Part shown: positions 1 through 7,959 of the stretch, piece by piece
How positions within the stretch are numbered: position 1 is the first letter of the stretch
Layout: each line of letters begins with the position of its first letter
NCBI RefSeq assembly: GCF_004349055.1
Contig: NZ_SMKX01000063.1
Location: forward strand, 1-44,963
DNA from: Kribbella antibiotica
GTDB taxonomy: Bacteria; Actinomycetota; Actinomycetes; Propionibacteriales; Kribbellaceae
DNA: 44,963 nucleotides
Direction: 5' to 3'
Program-made: the position numbers and the translations under genes
Notes under the pieces: generated by a model
What the model was told of the DNA's origin: nothing
The model's input: only the letters and a program-made list of their open reading frames with translations
Databases searched by the model: none

Positions 1-234
1 CCACCCAAGCTCCACGCGGCCCCGCCATGTGGAGCACCTACCCATGCCCAGATCCGCTAGACCCTCCAGGCCTGCTCCCAGCCGCCCCCGATCCGATCCA
101 GATCGGGCACAGGCAAGCGACCGCAAGCCACACCATCGTGAGCAGAAACCCCGACACCAGGCCAGCTGCACAACACGCATCGGCAGTACCCCACCCGAAC
201 CCGCCGACCTCCGCGTCGGCACCGACGACGCGGT
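1..234. other. Gene-free stretch at left edge
   Basis: I recognise no gene here. The reading frames crossing it are rich in Pro, Arg and Ser and look like GC-rich noise. A 7-bp inverted repeat, GCTCCAC at 9-15 and GTGGAGC at 29-35, could be part of a terminator for a gene left of the window, but it has no T-run. The right end grades into the NADH dehydrogenase remnant that starts near 235. Confidence 0.4.
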
Positions 235-545
235 CGTCCTGGACGCCTGGACGCCTGGACCGCCGGTGACGACGCCGCGATCCCGGACCTCGCCGCCCCC
301 GGACCACTCACCGTGCCGAACGCCCAGAACGCCCAGAACGCCCAGAATGCCGTACGGCAAGGGAAACTGCTGGCAAAGAACCTCGTAGCCAGCCTCCGCG
401 GCCGGGAACCCAAGCAGTACCTCCACCACAGCCTCGGCGCGGTAGCCACCCTCGGCCTGGGAACCGGCGGCTTCCAATTCCGCCGGATAGTTGTCATGGC
501 CCCCTGGCCTGGGTCCAGCACCCAAGCGCCGCCTTCACCACCGAA
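235..545 (+). pseudogene. Decayed fragment of a type II NADH dehydrogenase (NDH-2-like flavoprotein), C-terminal part
   Basis: Frame 1 from about 268 reads AGDDAAIPDLAAPG, then VPNAQ, AVRQGKLLAKN, and GAVATLGLG. These resemble the NDH-2 segment that contains the second FAD-binding motif (GD) and the following helix. Between about 480 and 495 the similarity moves to frame 3, where GPLAWVQH corresponds to the family's conserved GxLAW-H segment. There is no start codon, no N-terminal Rossmann domain, and the similarity stops near 545. A 9-base unit AACGCCCAG occurs three times at 319-345, and an 8-base unit (CTGGACGC) is repeated near 238-262; both look like slippage products. I read this as a relic of a membrane-associated NADH:quinone oxidoreductase. 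The family assignment is from residue patterns only. Confidence 0.55.
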
Positions 546-564
546 GCCGACCGACCGCGAATTG

Positions 565-593
565 TTGAGATCTGATACCCAGTTCATTATAAA
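565..593 (+). promoter_or_regulatory. Sigma70-type promoter of the tyrosinase operon
   Basis: TTGAGA at 565-570 and TATAAA at 588-593 are separated by 17 bases in a locally AT-rich stretch of otherwise GC-rich DNA. It lies about 73 bases upstream of the melC1 start and points towards it. Inferred from sequence only. Confidence 0.6.
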
Positions 594-665
594 TTCTGTC
601 AACCGATCGGCATCGTCGTCCGTCTAGAGGGAGACCGACTGAACGAACAACGAGATCGAACGGAC

Positions 666-1049
666 GTGGATCATTTGAGACAGATCAGTCGCCGGACCTT
701 CCTTGCCGGGGCGGGGGCGGTCGGTGCTGTCGCTGTTACGGGGACCGTGGCAGCGACCTGGGGCAGCCAGCCGGCGGCCGCGGCCGCGGAGGTGTTTGAC
801 GAGATCTACAAGGGCCGGCGGATTCAGGGGTCGGTGGCGTACGACCAGGCCGTAGGGCATCTGCCGATGTCGGCGGTCCAGATCGACGGGCGCCCCTTGC
901 ATGTCATGCGGCGCCCGGACAGGTGCTATGTCAGTGCGGTCGTCCACTATCAACGAGCGACCTCCCTTCGCGAGGTTGCGTGTCTGGCGGTCGATCACCT
1001 TCAGGGAGCCCAGCTCGCGGTCGCCCACCACAACCACCACGGCGGGTGA
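666..1049 (+). CDS. melC1: Tyrosinase co-factor / copper chaperone MelC1
   Basis: 127 residues, GTG start. The N-terminus carries a twin-arginine signal (SRRTFLAGAG at about residues 8-17, then a hydrophobic stretch ending AAAAA). The mature part has the MelC1 family signature FDEIYKGRRIQG, later PLHVMRR, and VDHLQGA near the C-terminus, followed by a His-rich tail (HHNHHGG) that could bind copper. In Streptomyces, MelC1 binds apo-tyrosinase, delivers copper and carries the partner out through the Tat pathway, because the tyrosinase itself has no signal peptide; the same arrangement is seen here. The stop codon overlaps the ATG of the tyrosinase gene (TGATG), so translation is probably coupled. 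No strong Shine-Dalgarno precedes the GTG; an in-frame TTG at 675 is a weaker alternative. Confidence 0.88.
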   Translation: MDHLRQISRRTFLAGAGAVGAVAVTGTVAATWGSQPAAAAAEVFDEIYKGRRIQGSVAYDQAVGHLPMSAVQIDGRPLHVMRRPDRCYVSAVVHYQRATSLREVACLAVDHLQGAQLAVAHHNHHGG

Positions 1050-2131
1050 TGGACATGCCGACGTACGTCCGCAAGGACCATCGCAACTGCACCCCCGCCG
1101 AGCGGGACCGCTTTCTCGATGCCGTTCTGGAGCTCAAGAAGACACCGTCCGCGAAGCCACATCCGGCCAACAGTCACGGCACCGTCCACGGCGATTTCGT
1201 CGCGACACACTACGACGCGTTCTTCAGCGGGATCGCGCATGCTTCGCCGAATTTTCTCCCGTGGCACCGTCAGTTCCTGATCGAGTTCGAGATCGCGCTC
1301 AACCGGACGGCCGTTGCTCGCGGCAAGCCGTACATCTCGGTGCCCTACTGGAACTGGATCGTCGACCGGGACGCTACGGCCAGTCCCTGGGTTCCTGAAT
1401 GGCTCGGCGGCAACGGCACGGGTCTGCTCGGGCAGGTCCAGACTGGAAGATTCGGTGTGCCCGACTCCCGTCTTCCGGAACTGTTGTCCGAGGCATCGAT
1501 GACCAAGCTGCGCGCTGCCGGGAAGATCAGAGACCTTCCTGCTGAAGAAAGCGGTGCCATTTGGGCGGAGCTCAACAACAAGCTCCGCGATCTGCCGGCG
1601 GCACTTAAGGAGATCTGGCTCGTCCATCAAGTGGTTGACGAGGAGCCGTTCCTGATCCGCGACTTCGACCGGCCGCTCGGTTCAGCCTTGCCGTTCCATC
1701 ATCGCGAGACCAAGGCCGAGATGGAGGCCCGGCGCGCACAGGAGGGGGAATGGTTCCGCGATCGCGGTCTCGGCTTGCTCGACGTCATGGACACCGCCAC
1801 GTACGACGTCTTCGCGGCGCGCTTCGAGTCGGACCAGCACGGCATGCCCCACATGGCGCTCGCCGGCCACATGGGTAGCGCGGGCTCACCGAATGACCCG
1901 GCTTTCTGGTTTCACCACAGCTTCGTGGACAAGATCTGGTGCGACTGGCAGGCCAAACAGCGCCGCGAGAACCCGGCCGAAGCCCCCTACCTTCCCTTGA
2001 TCGGTGGGAACGGCATCCTCGGCTACGCCGATACCTTCGGGCCCTGGTCCACGCATTCAGCCAAAACCCTCATCGACACCACCAGAATCCGTCACCCCCA
2101 AGCCGGACGGATCAGCTACACCTACCGGTAA
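1049..2131 (+). CDS. melC2: Tyrosinase (type 3 copper polyphenol oxidase)
   Basis: 360 residues from the ATG that overlaps the melC1 stop; longer in-frame starts lie inside melC1 and were rejected. Type 3 copper oxidase that oxidises phenols and/or o-diphenols to quinones, the first step to melanin-like pigment. CuA ligands are H54, H64 and H73 (the last in FLPWHRQF). CuB ligands are H264, H268 and the HH at 289-290 in SPNDPAFWFHHSFVDK. It is longer than the Streptomyces enzyme (about 273 residues) because of an extra segment at about residues 140-250 and a C-terminal extension. The residue after the first CuB histidine is Gly265 (HGMPH) where classical tyrosinases have Asn, which may shift activity towards diphenol or o-aminophenol oxidation. 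Like MelC2 it lacks a signal peptide and probably depends on MelC1 for copper and export. Confidence 0.92.
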   Translation: MDMPTYVRKDHRNCTPAERDRFLDAVLELKKTPSAKPHPANSHGTVHGDFVATHYDAFFSGIAHASPNFLPWHRQFLIEFEIALNRTAVARGKPYISVPYWNWIVDRDATASPWVPEWLGGNGTGLLGQVQTGRFGVPDSRLPELLSEASMTKLRAAGKIRDLPAEESGAIWAELNNKLRDLPAALKEIWLVHQVVDEEPFLIRDFDRPLGSALPFHHRETKAEMEARRAQEGEWFRDRGLGLLDVMDTATYDVFAARFESDQHGMPHMALAGHMGSAGSPNDPAFWFHHSFVDKIWCDWQAKQRRENPAEAPYLPLIGGNGILGYADTFGPWSTHSAKTLIDTTRIRHPQAGRISYTYR

Positions 2132-2237
2132 GCGACCGGCCGGCGTGGGTGGCCACCGCCCTATACTTGGGTTGATGTGTCAACTCATGCCGGGAGGTCC
2201 TTGGCCAAGTCGGCGACTGGGCTGATGCTTACCGCAG

Positions 2238-3437
2238 CTAAGACCCCGGTACGGCGAGAAGGTCGGCCAGGACCGTATCGAGCGCCATCCGCGCCGCGCC
2301 CAGCGCTACTGAGTCGGCGCCCATGCTGGAGCTCAAGACCTCGATCGGGACCAGCATCAGCTTGGCAAGCTCGCGGCGGAACGGCTCGGCGATGATCGCG
2401 CCACCGCGGGACATACCGCCGCCGAGGACGACCACCTCAGGGTCGACAGCCAACGCCAGTACGGCGGCGCCGCGGGCAAGGACTTTGGCGAACTCCAGAA
2501 GGACGTGCAGGCTCGACGGGTCCTGCAAGGCGGCCGAGGCGATGACGAGCTCGCCCTCGCGCCCAGCGGGGAGCCCAGCGGCGGCCGCGAGCTCGGCGCC
2601 GCGGGCGTGCAGTGCGTCGACCGCGACCTCCCAGCCCAGGGCGGGCCACGTGCCGATCTCGCCAGCGGCGCCGTGGTGGCCCTGGTGGACCTGGCCGTTG
2701 ATCAGCACACCGGCACCGGCGCGGTGGCCGGCGAACATGTAGACCATGTCGCGGTGGCCCTGCGCCACGCCCTTCCAGTGCTCGGCGAGAGCGGCGAGCT
2801 TCACGTCATTCCCCACGGCCACCGGTACGCCGAGACCAGCAGACAACTCTGCCACCACGTCGACCTCAGTGAAGCCGGGGAGCGAGTAGACCGCCAGCTC
2901 CGACCCGATCGGGCCGCGACGGACGTCCTGGACGCCGCCACCCGCGCGCAGCGCGCCGGTCACCCCACACGCCGCACCGGTGATGTCTTCCGGCCCGAGT
3001 CCGGCTTCCTGCCAGCTCGCCCGGGTGATGTCGATAGCGGCCTGCACTCGGGGGAGCGCCTCAAGTGAGGGGTCCAACTCGACGCGCTGGGTCGCAAGGG
3101 TGTTGCCGCGCAGATCGGTGACGACGGCCAGGGCCTTGTGAGCGCCGATGTCGATCCCGCTGACATAGCCGGACTCGGCCCGGAAGCGGAAGTGCCGCGC
3201 AGGGCGGCCAGCACCCCGAACGGCGGCGGCCGGCTGCCGCGGGGGAGTGGTCTCCTCGACTCGCCCCTCCGCGATCAGACCGGCCAGCAGCTCTTCGGCA
3301 GTGGGCCGAGACACGCCAACGACAGCGCGCAGCTCGCGCGGCGTCAGTGACTCCGCTTCCAGGAACGCTCCTAGTGCCGCGGAGGCATTGAGCTTCCGCA
3401 GCAGCGAGGAGTCACCTGATCGTCCGTCCTGAGGCAC
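2238..3437 (-). CDS. ROK-family transcriptional regulator
   Basis: 399 residues, GTG start. A winged helix-turn-helix occupies about residues 12-70 (TPRELRAVVGVSRPTAEELL). It is followed by a sugar-kinase-like ROK domain with the phosphate-binding motif GIDIGAHKALAVV near residue 95, a GNDVKLAALAE segment and HHGAAGEIG. ROK regulators usually sense sugars. The Cys-rich zinc motif that normally follows GEIG in ROK proteins is absent (GEIGTWPALGWEV), so ligand handling may differ. The gene starts 26 bases after the chaperonin gene stop on the same strand and could be read through from the monooxygenase operon. A TCGATCGA palindrome at 3451-3458 lies just upstream. No sugar genes are adjacent, so its target is unknown. 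It is convergent with the tyrosinase operon. Confidence 0.85.
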   Translation of the reverse strand: MPQDGRSGDSSLLRKLNASAALGAFLEAESLTPRELRAVVGVSRPTAEELLAGLIAEGRVEETTPPRQPAAAVRGAGRPARHFRFRAESGYVSGIDIGAHKALAVVTDLRGNTLATQRVELDPSLEALPRVQAAIDITRASWQEAGLGPEDITGAACGVTGALRAGGGVQDVRRGPIGSELAVYSLPGFTEVDVVAELSAGLGVPVAVGNDVKLAALAEHWKGVAQGHRDMVYMFAGHRAGAGVLINGQVHQGHHGAAGEIGTWPALGWEVAVDALHARGAELAAAAGLPAGREGELVIASAALQDPSSLHVLLEFAKVLARGAAVLALAVDPEVVVLGGGMSRGGAIIAEPFRRELAKLMLVPIEVLSSSMGADSVALGAARMALDTVLADLLAVPGS

Positions 3438-3463
3438 CCACTGAGACTATTCGATCGATTGAC

Positions 3464-5155
3464 TTAGCCGACCGACGGGCCGAGTCCCAGCGATTGCGGC
3501 GTGCTGGAGTCGGGCGACGGCTGATGCAGACCCTCGTCCAATGGGCCGAACTCGGTCATCAGCGCCGCGCTACCGCCCCACGGCGTCTGCTCCTCGGCGA
3601 TCAAGGTGTTGGTGGTGAGCAGCAGCCCAGCCACCGAAGCACCGTTCTGCAGCGCCGACCGGGCAACACGGAGTGGGTCCACGATTCCCATCTGCAGCAT
3701 GTTGCCGTAGCGACCATCGAGCGCGTCGAAACCGTCGTCCACCCCCATGGCCGACGTACGCTCCAGGACCTCGGCGCCGTTGTAGCCGGCGTTGGTTGCA
3801 ATCAGGTACGCCGGTTCGCTCAGCGCACGCCGTACGATCGCGACTCCCATGGCGTAGTCGTCCTTCACATCCAGACCGTCGAGCGCCGAAGCCGCGTGCA
3901 GCAACGCCATCCCGCCACCCGCAACGATCCCCTCGGCCATCGCGGCGCGAGTCGCCGAGAGTGCGTCCTCGACCCGGTGCTGCAGTTCCTTGAGCTCAGC
4001 CGGTGTCGGCGCCCCAACCCGGATCACCGCAACCCGCCCCGACAGCGCACCGATCCGCTCGGTCAGCACATCCTCGTCAACCCCGTACGCCGCTCGCTCC
4101 AGCTCGGCGCGCAGTTGCGTCAGCCGGAACTCGACCGCCTTCTCGTGCCCGCCTTCCGCGACAATCGCCGTCCGATCCGCGTTCACCCGGATTTGGTCCG
4201 CACGGCCCAGCTGATCCAGCGTCATCGTCTCCAGGGTGAACCCGGAGTGCCGACTGAAGACCGCGCCGCCCGTGATCGCCGCGATGTCCTCCAGCTTGTG
4301 CAGCCGCCGGTCGCCGAAGCCGGGCGCTCGAATGCCGACACACTTGAAGAGCCCGTTCACATGGTTGTGCACGAGCATCGAGAGAGCGGTTCCCTCCAGG
4401 CTCTCCGCGATGATCACCAGCGGCCGCGGCGCGCGCATGATCTTGTCCAGCAGCGGCATGATCTCCTGGATCTTGGTGATCTTCTCGCTGCACAACAGGA
4501 TGTACGGATCGTCGAGCACCGCCTGCATGCTGCCCGGATCGGTCACCATGTACGGCGACAGATACCCGTTCTCGAACTCGAACCCCTCGACGAAGTCCAC
4601 CTGCATCCCGTACGTCGATGATTCCTCGACCGTGACGATTCCGCCGTCCCCGATCGTGTAGAGCGCTTTCGCGATCACTGAGCCGACCAGGTCGTCGTCG
4701 TTGGCCGAGATCGCAGCCACCCGGGCCAGGTCCAGCTCGGTCTGCACCGGATGCGCTACCTCGCGCAGCCGCTCGACAAGCTTGCCCACGGCAAGGTCAA
4801 TCCCGCGTTTCACCAGAACCGGGTTGCCGCCCGCTGCAATCGCCGTCATGCCCTCGTGCACGATCGCCTGCGCGATCACGGTCGCCGTCGTGGTGCCGTC
4901 ACCGACGATGTCGTTGGTCTTGATCGCGGCTTCCTTGACCAGTTGCGCGCCCATGTTCTCGAACTGGTCCTTGAGGAAGATCTCCCGGGCGATCGTCACC
5001 CCGTCGTTGGTGATCACGGGTGACCCGGTGATCTTCTCCAGGATGACGTTGCGCCCCTTCGGGCCGAGTGTCGTCTTCACCGCATCCGCCAGCTGATCCA
5101 CTCCCGCCAGCAGCAGCGCGCGGGCCTCCGTGCCGAACCGCAGTTCCTTGGCCAT
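3464..5155 (-). CDS. groL: GroEL-like chaperonin of the monooxygenase operon (MimG-type)
   Basis: 563 residues. The ATG at 5155 (MAKELRFG) follows a good Shine-Dalgarno (GGAGG); the upstream in-frame TTG was rejected. Hsp60 hallmarks are present: TTLGPKGRNV, GDGTTTATV (ATP-hydrolysis Asp) and AEGIVAGGGMALL. The usual Gly-Gly-Met C-terminal tail is missing; the protein ends in a Ser/Pro/Gly-rich stretch. Position at the end of a binuclear-iron monooxygenase operon matches mycobacterial mimG, whose product is known to be required for productive folding of the hydroxylase large subunit. I infer the same dedicated role here rather than housekeeping folding; no groES is adjacent. It starts 30 bases after the alcohol dehydrogenase stop. 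Confidence 0.92.
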   Translation of the reverse strand: MAKELRFGTEARALLLAGVDQLADAVKTTLGPKGRNVILEKITGSPVITNDGVTIAREIFLKDQFENMGAQLVKEAAIKTNDIVGDGTTTATVIAQAIVHEGMTAIAAGGNPVLVKRGIDLAVGKLVERLREVAHPVQTELDLARVAAISANDDDLVGSVIAKALYTIGDGGIVTVEESSTYGMQVDFVEGFEFENGYLSPYMVTDPGSMQAVLDDPYILLCSEKITKIQEIMPLLDKIMRAPRPLVIIAESLEGTALSMLVHNHVNGLFKCVGIRAPGFGDRRLHKLEDIAAITGGAVFSRHSGFTLETMTLDQLGRADQIRVNADRTAIVAEGGHEKAVEFRLTQLRAELERAAYGVDEDVLTERIGALSGRVAVIRVGAPTPAELKELQHRVEDALSATRAAMAEGIVAGGGMALLHAASALDGLDVKDDYAMGVAIVRRALSEPAYLIATNAGYNGAEVLERTSAMGVDDGFDALDGRYGNMLQMGIVDPLRVARSALQNGASVAGLLLTTNTLIAEEQTPWGGSAALMTEFGPLDEGLHQPSPDSSTPQSLGLGPSVG

Positions 5156-5184
5156 CAAAACCTCCAGAAATGAGCGCTGAATTT

Positions 5185-6210
5185 TCAGGGGACGAGAATG
5201 GCCCGGCCACGAACCCGGCCGGCGTCGAGATCGGCGATCGCCTCAGCGGCCGCGTCGAGGGGATAGGCCCGGGTGTGCAGGGTGACCTTGCCGGCCTGCG
5301 CCAGGGCCATCAGTTCGGCGAGCTCGTTGAAGGTGCCGACGATGTTCCCGATGATGTTGCGTTCGGTGGAGATGATGTCCAAGGTCGGGATCTGCACCTG
5401 GCCGCCGTACCCGATCACGAAGTACGAACCGCCCGGCGCAGTCATCGCGAAGCCGTCCTGCTCCGCACCTTGCTCAGCCACAAAATCCAGTACGACGTGC
5501 GCCCCGGCCCCGTCGGTCAGCTCCTGCACCTTGGCCACCTGATTGCCGTCAGCAACAACTGTCTGATCGGCACCGAGCTGTTCGGCCAGTTTCAGCGCCT
5601 CGGGATTGCGATCCACCACAATGATCCGGGTCGCGGTCAGCGCGGCCAGGCACTGGATACCGATATGCCCGAGACCACCCGCGCCGATCACGACGGCCGT
5701 CGTACCGGGCCAGAGCAGCGGGATCGCCTTACGAACAGCGTGGTACGCCGTGATACCGGCATCGGCCAACGCCGCAACGTCTTGTGGTCGCGTGCTCGGG
5801 TCGAGTTTGACGCACGCGCGCGCGGAGGTGAGCAGGTACTCCGCCATCCCGCCATCGCTGTCGAGGCCTGGGAAGGTGCTTGCCACACAGTGCATGTCGT
5901 CGCCGGCCCGGCAGGCGCGGCACAGTCCGCAGGTCGGCGTCGGGTGCAGGATGACGGTGTCGCCGACGGCGACGTTGGTCACCGCGGACCCGATCTCCGC
6001 GACCCAGCCGGCGTTCTCGTGGCCGATCGTGTACGGCAGCGGCGGGTGCATCGCCGCGTCCCACTGACCCTCGATAATGTGCAGATCGGTCCGGCACACC
6101 CCAGCGCCACCGATCTTGACGACCACGTCCAGCGGTCCCTTGACGGACGGTTCCGGTACGTCCTCGACGACCGGCTGCTGGTGGTATCCGTGCAGTCGAA
6201 CGGCCTTCAT
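5185..6210 (-). CDS. Zinc-dependent NAD(P)-alcohol dehydrogenase
   Basis: 341 residues, medium-chain dehydrogenase/reductase. Catalytic zinc site: C39 and H64-E65 (GHENAGWV). Structural zinc site: C94, C97, C100 and C108 in CGLCRACRAGDDMHC. The Rossmann nucleotide-binding motif is VIGAGGLGHIG at about residues 176-186, followed by an acidic residue (VVDRNPE), which fits NAD preference. In propane monooxygenase operons this type of enzyme oxidises the secondary alcohol product (2-propanol to acetone); I infer that role from context. Its ATG overlaps the stop of the DUF59 gene by 4 bases (ATGA), so the two are translationally coupled. Confidence 0.92.
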   Translation of the reverse strand: MKAVRLHGYHQQPVVEDVPEPSVKGPLDVVVKIGGAGVCRTDLHIIEGQWDAAMHPPLPYTIGHENAGWVAEIGSAVTNVAVGDTVILHPTPTCGLCRACRAGDDMHCVASTFPGLDSDGGMAEYLLTSARACVKLDPSTRPQDVAALADAGITAYHAVRKAIPLLWPGTTAVVIGAGGLGHIGIQCLAALTATRIIVVDRNPEALKLAEQLGADQTVVADGNQVAKVQELTDGAGAHVVLDFVAEQGAEQDGFAMTAPGGSYFVIGYGGQVQIPTLDIISTERNIIGNIVGTFNELAELMALAQAGKVTLHTRAYPLDAAAEAIADLDAGRVRGRAILVP

Positions 6211-6902
6211 CCCTGCTCCTCCTCCGGGTACCGGTGCGCGAGCATTCCCCTGCAGATCCCGGTGTTGGCCTCGATCCCCGTCCGGGTGAGGCGAGCGAAA
6301 CCCAAGTACTTCGGTGCCCCAGCGGCCGCGACCGGTCCGCCCGTCGCCGGGTCGATGAGCAACGGCGCTGCAGCGTCAACAGGCAGCCCGAGCTCCGAGC
6401 GCCGACGAAGCAACCGGTCCAGCTCAGGAGACTCCGGTACGTCGCCCAGCGTCAGCCCGGCAAGCGATGCCGGATCGGTGCCGGAGGCAAGTAATGGCCG
6501 GCACACCTGGTCGGTGCCGGCCAGCATCGCTTTGGTGACGAAGACGCGCCGCAACTCGTCGAGCTCAGCCGCCGCCTCACCGTCGAAGCTCGCGACGAAC
6601 CCGGCCCGCGCGGCGACCCCGGCGTTGATCTGCGCGGCCGCGAAATGGTCCTCCAGGACCACGTCGACCGAGCGGATCTCCGGGAGCGCGGCCAGGACGT
6701 CGTACGCGTCGGCGACCATCAGGAAGGCGAAGTTGGCGGCACAGAAGTACGTCGGGAGCCGGAGCCGGACGGCGACGTCGCCGGCGGCCGACACATGGCA
6801 GGACGCAACGAACCCGAGCGTGGTGATCGGCTCATCCAGCTCGGGATCCCGGACGCGGTCCAGGGCAAGCAGCACCCTGGACCGCTCGACGAGTGTCGTC
6901 AT
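6207..6902 (-). CDS. DUF59 / MIP18-family protein of the monooxygenase operon
   Basis: 231 residues. The ATG at 6902 overlaps the amidohydrolase stop (TAATG); the in-frame extension to 7103 lies inside that gene and was rejected. The N-terminal half (about residues 8-90) is a DUF59/MIP18 domain (RDPELDEPITTLGFV, then LRLPTYFCAANFAFLMVADA). MIP18 proteins act in iron-sulfur or metal-centre assembly. The C-terminal half (LVCRPLLASG region, ending GICRGMLAHR) is an extension that I do not recognise. Proteins of this type sit between the amidohydrolase and the dehydrogenase in propane monooxygenase operons; a role in iron-site or 2Fe-2S maturation is inference. Confidence 0.82.
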   Translation of the reverse strand: MTTLVERSRVLLALDRVRDPELDEPITTLGFVASCHVSAAGDVAVRLRLPTYFCAANFAFLMVADAYDVLAALPEIRSVDVVLEDHFAAAQINAGVAARAGFVASFDGEAAAELDELRRVFVTKAMLAGTDQVCRPLLASGTDPASLAGLTLGDVPESPELDRLLRRRSELGLPVDAAAPLLIDPATGGPVAAAGAPKYLGFARLTRTGIEANTGICRGMLAHRYPEEEQG

Positions 6903-7945
6903 TACTGGGTGACCAGCTTCGCGTCGTCCTGCGCCGCCGGTGTTGCCGACGGCAACTGCAGCTCGTCGGGAACCTTGATGTCGTAGAGACGCGCCGCGTT
7001 CAGCCCGAGGATCTTCTTCTTGCCCTCGACCCCGAGCCGCGGATAGTCCGCGAACTCCGGCGCGTCCGGGAACTCCCAGTCGACGAAACCCTCGATCTGC
7101 CACTTCGGCTCCCAGATGCCGTAGTCGCTGCCGAAGGTCATCTTGTCCTCGCCGACCCAGAACAGCAGCTCACCCATCACCTTGGCGAAGAAGTGCGGCC
7201 GGGCGTGCATCAGACCACCGATGACGACGGACAGACCGGCGTACACGTTGGGTTCCTGGGTCGCCATGAAGCAGAAGTCCTCGATCCGCGGCAGCCCGAC
7301 GTGCTCGACGATGAAGTTGAGCTCCGGGAAGTCGGTCGCCGCGTGGTCGATGTCGGAGACGTCGAAGGCGTCCTTGTCGAGCGGCCAGATCGTGGGGCCC
7401 TTGTGTACATGGACGTTCTTGATGCCCCACTCCTGTGCCTTCTCCAGGAACTTGTACGCCGCTGGGTCGGACAGCTTGTAGCCGCGCGAACCGTTGTTCC
7501 ATTCGGCCGTGTACAGCTTGACGCCGATCGAGCCGTACCGGTCGATGTTCGCCTTCAGTTCGGCCAGCCCGTTGTCACCGTCGCGCGGGTCGAACCGGGT
7601 GTTGTGGACGAACTTGCCAGGGTGCTTCTCACCGAGGCCGGCGTTCTTCTCGGTAGTGTTGAAACCGTCGGCGTACCACTCCTTCAGGTAGGTCGGCTGG
7701 AAGACCGCGACGTCCACATAGCCGTCCTCGAAGACGTCCTTCATCAGGTCGTCTTCGGTGTAGCTCATGAACTTCTCGATCGTCCAGTGCGTCTCCTGCG
7801 GGCCGAGGCTCTGGTAGGCGTGGAAGCACTCGATCCAGCCCTTGGCGTACTGTTCGGCGCCCGGCACCCAGTTGTCCGGTCCGGCGTTCCAGAAGTGCAT
7901 GTGGCTGTCGACCACGAAGTACTTCGCACCGTTCTTCTCGTACAC
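6902..7945 (-). CDS. Amidohydrolase-family protein (Amidohydro_2 / ACMSD-like)
   Basis: 347 residues, GTG start 8 bases after a strong Shine-Dalgarno (GGGGGAG) in the 14-base gap after prmD. A metal-dependent TIM-barrel hydrolase fold is indicated by the N-terminal HxH metal site (VVDSHMHFW, H15 and H17), a central NFIVEHVGLPR strand-loop and the late Asp of FGSDYGIWEP. The family includes decarboxylases and C-C or C-N bond hydrolases. The gene is a constant companion of PrmABCD/MimABCD-type operons, but I know of no settled biochemical function for it there. It has no signal peptide and is presumably cytoplasmic. Possible roles are a later degradation step or help in assembling the hydroxylase. 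Confidence 0.85.
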   Translation of the reverse strand: MYEKNGAKYFVVDSHMHFWNAGPDNWVPGAEQYAKGWIECFHAYQSLGPQETHWTIEKFMSYTEDDLMKDVFEDGYVDVAVFQPTYLKEWYADGFNTTEKNAGLGEKHPGKFVHNTRFDPRDGDNGLAELKANIDRYGSIGVKLYTAEWNNGSRGYKLSDPAAYKFLEKAQEWGIKNVHVHKGPTIWPLDKDAFDVSDIDHAATDFPELNFIVEHVGLPRIEDFCFMATQEPNVYAGLSVVIGGLMHARPHFFAKVMGELLFWVGEDKMTFGSDYGIWEPKWQIEGFVDWEFPDAPEFADYPRLGVEGKKKILGLNAARLYDIKVPDELQLPSATPAAQDDAKLVTQ

Positions 7946-7959
7946 GGGCGATCTCCCCC

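Noticed and set aside
5068..6912. Plus-strand frame of 614 codons
   Set aside because: Antisense to the dehydrogenase and DUF59 genes; no domain and low-complexity composition.
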